Position numbers and translations under genes: made by a program
Notes under the pieces: generated by a model
What the model was told of the DNA's origin: nothing
Seen by the model: the letters and a program-made list of their open reading frames with translations, nothing else
Database searches by the model: none
Shown: positions 1 to 7,003 of the stretch, piece after piece
Layout: every line of letters begins with the position of its first letter
Position numbering within the stretch: the stretch's first letter is position 1
Assembly (NCBI GenBank): GCA_958295785.1
Contig: OY282377.1
Coordinates: 5,210,896-5,274,895 of the forward strand
DNA: 64,000 nucleotides
Reading direction: 5' to 3'
Source of the DNA: an uncultured Latescibacterota bacterium
Lineage (GTDB): Bacteria > Latescibacterota > UBA2968

Positions 1-2
1 AA

Positions 3-383
3 TACATTGCGGCGTATATCGAACAAAAAAGGGAAGAACTGGCGCGGTTCAACGATGAACAAGCGATGGATGAATCGAGGCTGGGGAATGGTCGGCGAAT
101 GACCAATAGCGGCACGTTTCGGGCTTATGTGGTTGCGTATTTGAAACATCATCCGAAAATCAATCGGGACATGACGTTTTTGGTGCGGCAACTGGCGCCT
201 GGGGAAAACGGCTTGCCGATTGAAATTTGCGTTTTTTGCAGCGACACGGCGTTGGAGCAGTACGAGGCGATTCAGGCGGATATTTTCGATCACCTTCTCG
301 CGGTGGTGCCCGAGTTCGATCTCCGCGTATTTCAGGCGCCGACGGGAAGTGATTTTAAGAAACTGTCTCAATTTGTCCCCTAA
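3..383 (+). CDS. Mechanosensitive channel, YbdG/MscM type, C-terminal part (5' end outside window)
   Basis: The reading frame is open from the window edge and ends with TAA at 381-383. It holds the last ~126 residues of a MscS-superfamily channel. The run TNSGTFRAYVVAYLKHHP followed by DMTFLVRQLAPGENGLPIEI and FDHLLAVVPEFDLRVFQAPT is the cytoplasmic C-terminal alpha/beta domain seen in E. coli YbdG, a miniconductance channel of the inner membrane that opens on osmotic downshift. The transmembrane and pore helices lie upstream of the window. No operon partner is visible; the next gene starts 77 bp downstream with its own ribosome site. Confidence 0.85.
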   Translation, partial: YIAAYIEQKREELARFNDEQAMDESRLGNGRRMTNSGTFRAYVVAYLKHHPKINRDMTFLVRQLAPGENGLPIEICVFCSDTALEQYEAIQADIFDHLLAVVPEFDLRVFQAPTGSDFKKLSQFVP

Positions 384-460
384 CCCTAAAGGGTCGGGGG
401 TTCACGGGCTATTTTGATGATTGGAAATCGCTGGCGAAAAATAAAAGTGAGGAGAACACG

Positions 461-1321
461 TTGGTAGCCAAAGCAATTGAAACCCATGTCGCGCAACTCA
501 AAGCCGAGGGGTGGTGTCTCGTTGAGGGTGTGATTCCCGAAGATCGGATCGAGTATCTCCGCGCCCATGTGATGCAAGGGCACGAGAAGGCCCTGCGAGA
601 TTACGAGGCGCGGGGTGGGTCGCTCGCGTTTCAGGCCGAGGCAAACGGAGAGCCGAGCACCAATGCGGTGGCGTATGTGCCCGATCTCGCGCCGTATTTT
701 GGCGATGCGCGCGTGGTGGGCGTGGCAAAGGCGATGTTGGATCCGCATGTGCGTATTGCACAAACCGAATTTAAGACGCGACCGCCGGGGGAGAAAAATA
801 TTCACCGCCGCGGCTTTCACTCGGATTGGCCGCACGATATTCTGGATCGGGATTGTGCGGGCGCGATTCGCATGCCATTTCCCAATGTGATCATGGGCCT
901 CACCGCGTTGTGGATGCTGTCGCGGTTTTCGGCTGAAAACGGGGGCACATGGGTTGTGCCGTGCAGCCATTTGGACGTCCGCAATCCGCGCAGCCATCTC
1001 GATCCGCGCAACTCGCCGGCCATGCACGACGGCATCGATCCCAGCGCGCCCATTCCCGGCGAGATCCAATTGCAGGGACAGGCCGGAAGCGCGTTGATGC
1101 TGGACAGCCGAATATGGCATTCGACAGCGAGCAACCCCAGCGATGCGCCTCGGGTGACGGTGTTGACGCGGTATTCGCCGTGGTGGATCAGTCTCGAGTT
1201 CGGCGGGCGGAATCGATCCCTCGTGCCGCGGAATGTGTTTGAAAAATTTCCGGACGAGGTCAAGGAGTTGTACCGGCATCGGGTTGCGGGAGAAGATGAT
1301 CCGATTCGGAAGCATTCGTAG
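461..1321 (+). CDS. Phytanoyl-CoA dioxygenase (PhyH) family Fe(II)/2-oxoglutarate oxygenase
   Basis: 286 residues starting at TTG, chosen because AGGAG at 450-454 sits 6-7 nt before it and no ATG is nearby. The double-stranded beta-helix ligands are visible: H120-x-D122 (GFHSDWPHD), distal H220 (RIWHSTASNP) and R231 for the 2-oxoglutarate carboxylate. The family hydroxylates small organic substrates in the cytoplasm; the substrate here cannot be read from sequence. The sensor kinase gene begins 11 bp after the stop, so this enzyme, the kinase and possibly the response regulator are probably co-transcribed, hinting that the oxygenase is controlled with or by that two-component system (inference). 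Confidence 0.85.
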   Translation: MVAKAIETHVAQLKAEGWCLVEGVIPEDRIEYLRAHVMQGHEKALRDYEARGGSLAFQAEANGEPSTNAVAYVPDLAPYFGDARVVGVAKAMLDPHVRIAQTEFKTRPPGEKNIHRRGFHSDWPHDILDRDCAGAIRMPFPNVIMGLTALWMLSRFSAENGGTWVVPCSHLDVRNPRSHLDPRNSPAMHDGIDPSAPIPGEIQLQGQAGSALMLDSRIWHSTASNPSDAPRVTVLTRYSPWWISLEFGGRNRSLVPRNVFEKFPDEVKELYRHRVAGEDDPIRKHS

Positions 1322-1332
1322 CGGATAGGTCC

Positions 1333-2502
1333 ATGCGATCTCAAACCGATCAACTCAAACAGCGCAACCGCGAACTCTCGATCCTCAACGCGATAGCCCG
1401 CGCGCTCAACCAGTCTGTCGATCTCGATCAGGCGTTGGAAACGGCCCTTGAAAAAGTCGCGGCACTGCTCCATTTGAACACGAGTTGGATCTGGCTGATG
1501 CGCGAGGAGACGGGCGAACCCTATCTGGCGGCAGCGCAGAATTTGCCCCCTGTCTTGCGCGACAATCCGACCAAAATGGGCGGCTGGTGCTATTGTTTGG
1601 ACACGTATCAAAAGGGCGATTTGAAGGGCGCTGCAAATGTGAATGTGGTGGCGTGTAGCCGGCTGAAGGGAATCGTCGAGGGCACGGACGGATTGCAGTA
1701 TCACGCGAGCATCCCGCTGTACGCACAGGACAAAAAGGTGGGCGTGCTGAATGTGGGCAGCGCGGCGTGGCGCGAACTGTCGGATGAAGATTTGCGCTTG
1801 CTCAATACCGTAGGCGATTTGATGAGCATTGCCATTGAACGTGCGCGTTTGTACGAAAAGAGTGTTGCTATCGGCGCGGCAGACGAGCGGTTTCGCCTCG
1901 CGCGGGAAATCCACGATACGCTCGGACAAAATTTGGCGGCGATTCTCATGCGCTTGGAGACCTTGGACGCGCTGATAGAGGGCGAGGCAAATCGCCAAAA
2001 ATTGTCTGCAACCGTGCGCGATGCCATGGTGTTGGCGCGTGACAATTTGGAAGATGCGCGTCGCGCTGTGCTGGATTTGCGCGCGGCCCCGCTCGAAAAT
2101 CGCACCTTGGTCGAGGCGTTGAAAGCTCTCTGGGAAAAAATAGGACGCGGGGCAACGCTGCGCGTCAAAAGTGTTGGCGAACATCCCTTGTCCGTGCGGA
2201 TGGAAGCGAGTTTGTACCGCATGGCACACGAGGCATTGCACAATGTCGCGCAGCATGCAAACGCAAAACAAGTGCTCATTGAACTGGTTTCAACGCCCAA
2301 ATACGTCCGACTTAGGGTTGAAGATGACGGACGCGGGTTCGATCCCGAAAGCGCGCCTGCGGGACGATATGGCCTCATTGGGCTGAATGAACGGGCGCGC
2401 TTGCTCGGCGGTTCATTGACTATCGAAAGCGCGCCCGAGCGCGGTACGCGTTTGGACATTCACATTCCTTTAGAACGCAAGAAAGCGGCCAGTGATCAGT
2501 AA
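1333..2502 (+). CDS. GAF-domain sensor histidine kinase, NarL/DegS class (HisKA_3)
   Basis: 389 residues with no transmembrane segment, so a cytoplasmic sensor. Residues ~20-175 form a GAF domain containing several cysteines (C86, C88, C109), which could bind a cofactor or ligand. The HisKA_3 dimerisation motif REIHDTLGQN has the phospho-accepting H194. The ATPase domain shows the N box EALHNVAQHANA (~300-311) and G box DDGRGF (331-336), ending GLIGLNERARLLGGSL. It signals by autophosphorylation and phosphotransfer to the LuxR-type regulator encoded 139 bp downstream. The signal is unknown. Confidence 0.9.
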   Translation: MRSQTDQLKQRNRELSILNAIARALNQSVDLDQALETALEKVAALLHLNTSWIWLMREETGEPYLAAAQNLPPVLRDNPTKMGGWCYCLDTYQKGDLKGAANVNVVACSRLKGIVEGTDGLQYHASIPLYAQDKKVGVLNVGSAAWRELSDEDLRLLNTVGDLMSIAIERARLYEKSVAIGAADERFRLAREIHDTLGQNLAAILMRLETLDALIEGEANRQKLSATVRDAMVLARDNLEDARRAVLDLRAAPLENRTLVEALKALWEKIGRGATLRVKSVGEHPLSVRMEASLYRMAHEALHNVAQHANAKQVLIELVSTPKYVRLRVEDDGRGFDPESAPAGRYGLIGLNERARLLGGSLTIESAPERGTRLDIHIPLERKKAASDQ

Positions 2503-2564
2503 AAAGCTATTTTAAACCCGCAACGGGCAGGGGAGATGTTCTTCCTCCCTTGCGTCTTGCATTT

Positions 2565-2592
2565 TCGGGCGGGCACGGGGGCACCGCCCCTA
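2565..2592 (+). repeat. Dispersed GC-rich palindromic element, copy 1
   Basis: Reads CGGGCGGGCACGGGGGCACC then GCCCCTAC. GGGCGG and CCGCCC can pair as a hairpin. It lies in the 139 bp between kinase and response regulator, where it could act as an attenuating hairpin in their transcript. At least fourteen more copies occur only between genes, at about 21591, 24675, 25776, 25840, 28768, 39065, 40795, 42488, 42606, 42705, 48681, 49597, 52271 and 62354, in both orientations. Confidence 0.85.
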
Positions 2593-2641
2593 CATTCCAC
2601 GTCTCGATTGATTTTTCACATTCCCTTGGAGCGCGAGAGAA

Positions 2642-3262
2642 ATGCCCAAACCCATTCGCATTGTGGTTGCCGATGATCACCCGGTTGTGCGCGATGGCCT
2701 GATTGCCATGCTAAACACGCAATCCGATTTTGAAGTGGTGGCAGAGGCGAGAAATGGCGCAGAGGCATTGCAGCAAATTGCGACATACCAGCCCGATGTG
2801 CTGTTGCTCGATTTGGAAATGCCGGAGGTGGATGGGATTGAGACGCTTCGGCGATTGGGAGAACAAAAAGCCGGGGTGCGCGTGATTGTGTTTACGGTAT
2901 TCGATACGGACGAGCGCATCGTGTCGGCGATGCAGGCCGGTGCAAAGGGCTATTTGCTCAAGGGCGCGCCCCGAGATGATGTGTTTCGCGCCGTGCGCGT
3001 GGTGAATGCAGGCGGGTCATTGCTCGAACCCCTGGTCGCTTCCAAGCTGTTGGACCATGTGAACAACCCCGATGCGCTGACAGCGCGTCAAAAAGAAGTG
3101 TTGCACTGGGTCGCAAAGGGACTGTTGAACAAAGAAATCGCCGATCAACTTCACATTTCTGAACGCACCGTGAAATTTCATGTAAGCGACATTCTGGGCA
3201 AACTCGGCGCGGGCAATCGCACAGAGGCAACGGCGATAGCAACGCGGCGCGGGCTGATCTAA
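2642..3262 (+). CDS. NarL/FixJ-type response regulator (REC + LuxR HTH)
   Basis: 206 residues. The receiver domain has the acidic pocket D11-D12, phospho-acceptor D57 (DVLLLDLEMPEVDG) and the conserved Lys in GYLLKGAPRDD. The C-terminal LuxR/GerE helix-turn-helix is clear: LTARQKEVLHWVAKGLLNKE followed by ERTVKFHVSDILGKL. It is the natural partner of the histidine kinase just upstream and would be a DNA-binding transcription activator. Targets are unknown; the neighbouring oxygenase is a candidate. Confidence 0.93.
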   Translation: MPKPIRIVVADDHPVVRDGLIAMLNTQSDFEVVAEARNGAEALQQIATYQPDVLLLDLEMPEVDGIETLRRLGEQKAGVRVIVFTVFDTDERIVSAMQAGAKGYLLKGAPRDDVFRAVRVVNAGGSLLEPLVASKLLDHVNNPDALTARQKEVLHWVAKGLLNKEIADQLHISERTVKFHVSDILGKLGAGNRTEATAIATRRGLI

Positions 3263-3436
3263 GTCGCGTTGACATTTGAGATATTTTGCCTATCCTATGT
3301 GTATGTCAAAAATGACCCGCTGAGGCATCAAAACAACGCCCATCCGAGTCGCGCAAGCGATTTCAGATTGCTTTACACAGGCGTACATTGTGCCTATTCT
3401 CGTCTGCCCAGTTGCATTCCCCACCATGAGGCAATT

Positions 3437-4462
3437 ATGAAACTATTGCAATTCGCACAACCCGGAAAAGGTGCTCGCTTGGGGCTTGTCGAAGGTAGCG
3501 ATGTTTTAGACCTGACCGCCTGCGGCCCGCATCCGGCGTCGCTTCACGACCTCTATTACCGCCACGGCGGAAACGAAAATGGCATCGCATCCGCCGTGCA
3601 GGCGATCAACACCCGCGATGCGCCGCGCCTCTCGCTCAACGACCTGTTGGACAGCGCGGGCGATTTCGACCAACCGCACCTGATCAGCCCGGCCACGGCG
3701 CCGAGGGATGCGCCGCACAAATTGCGGATTTGGCTGGCCGGCGTCACCCATGAAGACAGCGCGAAATTGCGCGAAATAGAAGCCAAACAGGCCACGGGTG
3801 AGACCGTCAATGTCTATGATCAAAAATACCGGGAATGCGCCCAAGGCGGCATGCCCGAACTTTTTGCCAAAAACGACAGCGTGGCCCTGGTCGGTCCCGG
3901 CGGCCCCATCTCGCGTCCAAACAACACCCGTCGCCTCGTGCCCGAAACCGAACTCGTCACCCTTTACGGCCTCAACGCCGCAGGTCAAATTGACCGGTTG
4001 GGATACACGGGCGGCAACGATTACACGGACAATGGCATCGAAGCCGAAAACCCGCTCAACTTGCCGCAGGCAAAAAACTGGTCTTATGGTTGCGCGAGCC
4101 TCGGCCCGTTGATGGTCGCGGATTCGGCCTACGACAGCCGCAGCGTGGTCGTCTCTTGCAAGGTGATTCGCAACGGGATGTGCATTGCCCACAAAGAAGG
4201 GCGCACCGGACAGAATCACCTCAACATGCCCGACGGCCTTTTTCACCTCGAGCGGTCGCTCTTTTCCCGCTTGCCCCTCGAGCCCGACACCCTGCAAATT
4301 CTCTATTGGGGCACGCCCATTGTGTTTTCCGACCGCGACCTCGAAACCGGTTTGCGCGAAGGCGACCGCGTGTGCATGGCGTTTGAAGGCATTGGCCCCC
4401 TCGAAAACCTCATCGTCCCGTTTCCACACACGGATCAACTGCAATGGCTTGAGAGGCAGTAG
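3437..4462 (+). CDS. Fumarylacetoacetate hydrolase (FAH) superfamily enzyme, AraD1/GguC-like
   Basis: The start at ATG 3437 (MKLLQFAQPG) gives 341 residues; the open frame reaches 3269 but the extra N-terminus is low-quality and lacks homology. The N-terminal region MKLLQF...GARLGLVEG and the central LPQAKNWSYGCASLGP, plus PETELVTLYG and YTGGNDYTDNGIEAENP, match the FAH fold with its metal-binding acidic residues. Family members cleave or dehydrate 2-keto-3-deoxy sugar acids and related beta-diketo acids; the GguC/AraD1 branch is tied to pentose oxidation. No sugar-acid pathway partners are adjacent, so the substrate is left open. Confidence 0.75.
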   Translation: MKLLQFAQPGKGARLGLVEGSDVLDLTACGPHPASLHDLYYRHGGNENGIASAVQAINTRDAPRLSLNDLLDSAGDFDQPHLISPATAPRDAPHKLRIWLAGVTHEDSAKLREIEAKQATGETVNVYDQKYRECAQGGMPELFAKNDSVALVGPGGPISRPNNTRRLVPETELVTLYGLNAAGQIDRLGYTGGNDYTDNGIEAENPLNLPQAKNWSYGCASLGPLMVADSAYDSRSVVVSCKVIRNGMCIAHKEGRTGQNHLNMPDGLFHLERSLFSRLPLEPDTLQILYWGTPIVFSDRDLETGLREGDRVCMAFEGIGPLENLIVPFPHTDQLQWLERQ

Positions 4463-4592
4463 TCAGTGGTCAGTCCATCATCGGTTCTCCCTTTCGCGCC
4501 TTTCGTCGTTGTCCGTTGTCAGCCCCAACCCCCAATCCCCGGTCCCTCCAAGCGTTCAGCCATCGATCATCTCGCATTAAAAGGAGAATCTC
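4463..4592. repeat. Intergenic spacer with AGTGGTCAGT/CGCGAAAGGG-family repeat
   Basis: Right after the stop codon comes AGTCAGTGGTCAGTCC, then CGGTTCTCCCTTTCGCGCC and TTTCGTCGTTGTC. Very similar word order recurs at ~22737-22825 and, inverted, at ~24617-24665 and ~40725-40780. No open frame with coding character is present. Function unknown. Confidence 0.6.
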
Positions 4593-4982
4593 ATGCAACG
4601 CCCCCTTCTCATCGCGCTCGTTCTCACCCTCGGCACCCTCATCGTCATCGGCACTGCGTCTTTCGCCCAAATTCCCGACACCTACACCAACTTGAAGGTG
4701 TTGCCCAAAGACATCAAAAAGGCGCAACTCATGCAGCGCATGAAAGAATTTAGTCGCGCGCTTGGCGTGCGCTGTCACTTTTGCCACGTCGGGGAAGAAG
4801 GCAAACCCCTATCCACGTATGACTTTGCATCCGACGAGAACCACCACAAAGACATTGCCCGCCTCATGATCACCATGACGCAAAAGATCAACGGCGAAAT
4901 CCTCAAAGACTTCAAAGACGGACAATTCACCCAAGTCTCCTGCCAGACCTGTCACAGAGGGAAGAAAGAACCGGAGGAGTAA
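4593..4982 (+). CDS. Small secreted di-haem c-type cytochrome (reaction-centre cytochrome-like fold)
   Basis: 129 residues with an N-terminal signal or anchor helix (residues ~4-25, LLIALVLTLGTLIVIG) ending in an Ala-rich cleavage region. Two CxxCH haem sites are present: CHFCH at 61-65 and CQTCH at 117-121, with Met residues (LMITMTQ) between as possible axial ligands. Layout and the phrase LKVLPKDI.KAQLMQRMKEFSRALGVRC resemble the half-size relatives of the photosynthetic reaction-centre cytochrome subunit that are common in non-phototrophs. It should carry electrons in the periplasm; the partner is unknown. AAAAGGAG lies just before the ATG. Confidence 0.85.
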   Translation: MQRPLLIALVLTLGTLIVIGTASFAQIPDTYTNLKVLPKDIKKAQLMQRMKEFSRALGVRCHFCHVGEEGKPLSTYDFASDENHHKDIARLMITMTQKINGEILKDFKDGQFTQVSCQTCHRGKKEPEE

Positions 4983-5052
4983 TATCTGCCGAAAATCGCC
5001 TTTCCTTCGCAGCTGAAAGGGATGGTGAAACGATAACATATACGGATGAAAA

Positions 5053-5421
5053 ATGAAGACCCAAACCAACGACTTATGCGAGATCGTCTCGCGCCTTTTG
5101 ACTTTTGATCCCTATCGGATCGTGCTTTTCGGATCCCAGGCTTCGGGGACAGAGAACGCGGACAGTGATATCGATCTGCTGGTCATCCTCGACTCTGAGG
5201 CTATCTCACAAACATATCGGGAAAGGATGCGGCGGCGGCTTATGGTGCGGGACAGACTCCGCGAAATCAATAGGCGAGTTCCCATTGATCTGCTCATCTA
5301 CACCAAGGCAGAGTACGAACTCTTGCGGCGGCACGGCACTTGTTTTTTTTTCGAAATCGAAAGTTCGGGAAAGACGTTGTATGAGAAGACGAACAAAAGC
5401 GTGGCTGGATTCGGCTCGTGA
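5053..5421 (+). CDS. MNT-type minimal nucleotidyltransferase (antitoxin-like)
   Basis: 122 residues. The catalytic pattern GSQASGTENADSDIDLLVIL (G-S-x10-D-x-D) is intact and places it in the pol-beta nucleotidyltransferase superfamily. It overlaps the following HEPN gene by 41 bp, the usual arrangement of MNT/HEPN modules, in which the nucleotidyltransferase counteracts the HEPN partner, in characterised cases by adenylylating it. Whether this pair is a toxin-antitoxin module or a substrate-binding pair is not decided by sequence. Confidence 0.85.
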   Translation: MKTQTNDLCEIVSRLLTFDPYRIVLFGSQASGTENADSDIDLLVILDSEAISQTYRERMRRRLMVRDRLREINRRVPIDLLIYTKAEYELLRRHGTCFFFEIESSGKTLYEKTNKSVAGFGS

Positions 5422-5707
5422 CGATCTGGAAGTTGCAGAGGAAATCATCAACCGTGACGACCTGACGCACATGGTTGCTTTCCACTGCCAGCAAGCGATT
5501 GAGAAATCGTTCAAAGCCGTCCTCGAAGAGCATGTGCAAATCGTGCCAAGAGTCCATGACCTGAACACGCTCCGCAATCAGGCTGAGAAGTATATCAAAC
5601 TCGAAATGGGGTCGGATCTGTTGAACCAATTGAATGAACTGTACATCGATGCGAGGTATCCCGCCGATTTCGGACTGCTTCCAAGTGGGAAACCACCGAA
5701 GAAATGA
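5381..5707 (+). CDS. HEPN domain protein, partner of the MNT gene
   Basis: 108 residues from ATG 5381 (MRRRTKAWLDSARDDLEVAE), inside the end of the MNT gene. The HEPN (PF05168-type) signature is visible: SARDDL near the N-terminus, AFHCQQAIEKSFKAVLEEH in the middle and YIDARYPADFG near the end. The RNase motif R-x4-6-H of toxic HEPN proteins is not seen, so RNase activity is doubtful; the RYP motif is the form found in the non-ribonucleolytic branch. The IS element begins 54 bp downstream. Confidence 0.8.
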   Translation: MRRRTKAWLDSARDDLEVAEEIINRDDLTHMVAFHCQQAIEKSFKAVLEEHVQIVPRVHDLNTLRNQAEKYIKLEMGSDLLNQLNELYIDARYPADFGLLPSGKPPKK

Positions 5708-5760
5708 TCTCAAAAGATGTACCATTTCGCGCAACAGATATACGAGACAATAGAACAAAA

Positions 5761-6852
5761 TAGGACTTACGCAATCACCATTGGAATATGAGGTGCTTTG
5801 AGTTGTTGTCTCAAGAAGTCAGCCAGCCCTCGGTATTTGACTTGATAAATGGTTTGTCCTGTTTGATAGGCCACCTGCTCGAGTCTTATCCAAACGAACA
5901 TCGCACACCCAATATGATTTCGTACAATGCGTGCCAACCGGCATGGACACTTTTCAAGCCCGGTCACCTGTTTGACTTCGCGGTGAAATTGCTCAATTTT
6001 CCATCTTTGGTGACACACCTGTTGTACCCCTGAAGAATCGTTTTGAGCATGGTCGTTGGTCACGACATACGCCGTGCGTCTATCAGAAGACGCCACCCGG
6101 AATAATTTCACTTTGTGGTCTTTGGGAAACCCTCTGATTTTAATTAGCTTGCCTTGTTTGCGTTGCGCTTGAGTCCAAGTTAAGCTATCTACGCGCTGGT
6201 AGGGGGTTGTGCCTGCCTACTCGTCCACGCGCCGGTTCGTCTTGAGGGGACAGTAATAGGTTTTTTGCATCTGCTCTATGTGTAGCATGACCGTTTTGGT
6301 CGCATACCAACTGTCCATCAAGACCCCAGTAAAAGGAAGGCGCTTCTGATAGACCAACCCAGAGAGCATGTCCTTGAGATGATCCAATTTGGTTTTGCCA
6401 TCGCCTTGCGGGTCATAAATCCGATAATCAATCAGCCAGAACCGATCCTCTTGCGGATTGACATAGACACATGTGACCACCCCAATGCCATTGATGACGC
6501 CTTGGGCGTTGCCGCTATATTGACGACGCACTCACGCGATCTTGCGGGCGTGTCGCTTGTCTAAAACCGTGTCATCAAAGATCACATAGCCTTCAGGCGT
6601 CAACGCGATGTGGTCTTTGACGTGTTCCCACACCAAGCGGGGGGGGATACGATCACCGGCGAGATAGCGGTTGATCATATCATGACTGAACCCTTCGCTC
6701 TGGTCGGCGAAAGGGGTCAGGGTATCGTTGAGGGGACTGCTAAGCAGATACTGACAGTAATCCAAACGCGTCGGTCGGTCCATTGACACCTCCTCAAAGT
6801 GATTCATTTTACGGAATTGCACCCTTTTTTAACTCAGCATGCGTAAGTCCTA
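5761..6852 (-). mobile_element. Complete IS701-like insertion sequence (1092 bp)
   Basis: Bounded by perfect 13-bp inverted repeats: TAGGACTTACGCA at 5761-5773 and its complement TGCGTAAGTCCTA at 6840-6852. The pentamer CAAAA abuts both ends (5756-5760 and 6853-6857), a target-site duplication showing that the element arrived by transposition. One transposase frame fills it on the minus strand. The family call comes from the transposase; a 5-bp duplication is a little longer than the 4 bp I expect for IS701, so 4 bp plus chance is possible. Confidence 0.9.
5767..6783 (-). pseudogene. IS701-like DDE transposase with two in-frame stops
   Basis: Reading from ATG 6783 (MDRPTRLDYCQYLLSS) the frame runs 338 codons to 5767 without any frameshift, but is broken by TGA at 6532-6534 (after DKRHARKIA) and TAG at 6217-6219 (after PLKTNRRVDE). 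Sequence on both sides of each stop continues the family: RRQYSGNAQGVINGIGVV, VLMDSWYATKTVML (DDE core), AGTTPYQRVDSLTW, KDHKVKLFRV and QRWKIEQFHREVKQVTGL. An upstream in-frame ATG at 6822 is less likely. As written it cannot make a full transposase, so the copy should be immobile unless helped in trans. Confidence 0.88.
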
Positions 6853-7003
6853 CAAAACTTACTCGGGGTGTGAAATGCCCCGTACTGATGATAAAAGTCA
6901 ATGTCCCTCCTAATTCCCAATTCGCCGTACATTTGACAAAAATCAATGTCCCCCGTAAATTCTAAATCCCAAACAGATACGCATATTCAAAGGGGTTTTT
7001 ACT

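Noticed and set aside
3269-3436. N-terminal extension of the FAH-family protein
   Set aside because: The extra 56 residues contain no homology and overlap a spacer; MKLLQFAQPG at 3437 is the usual start of the family.
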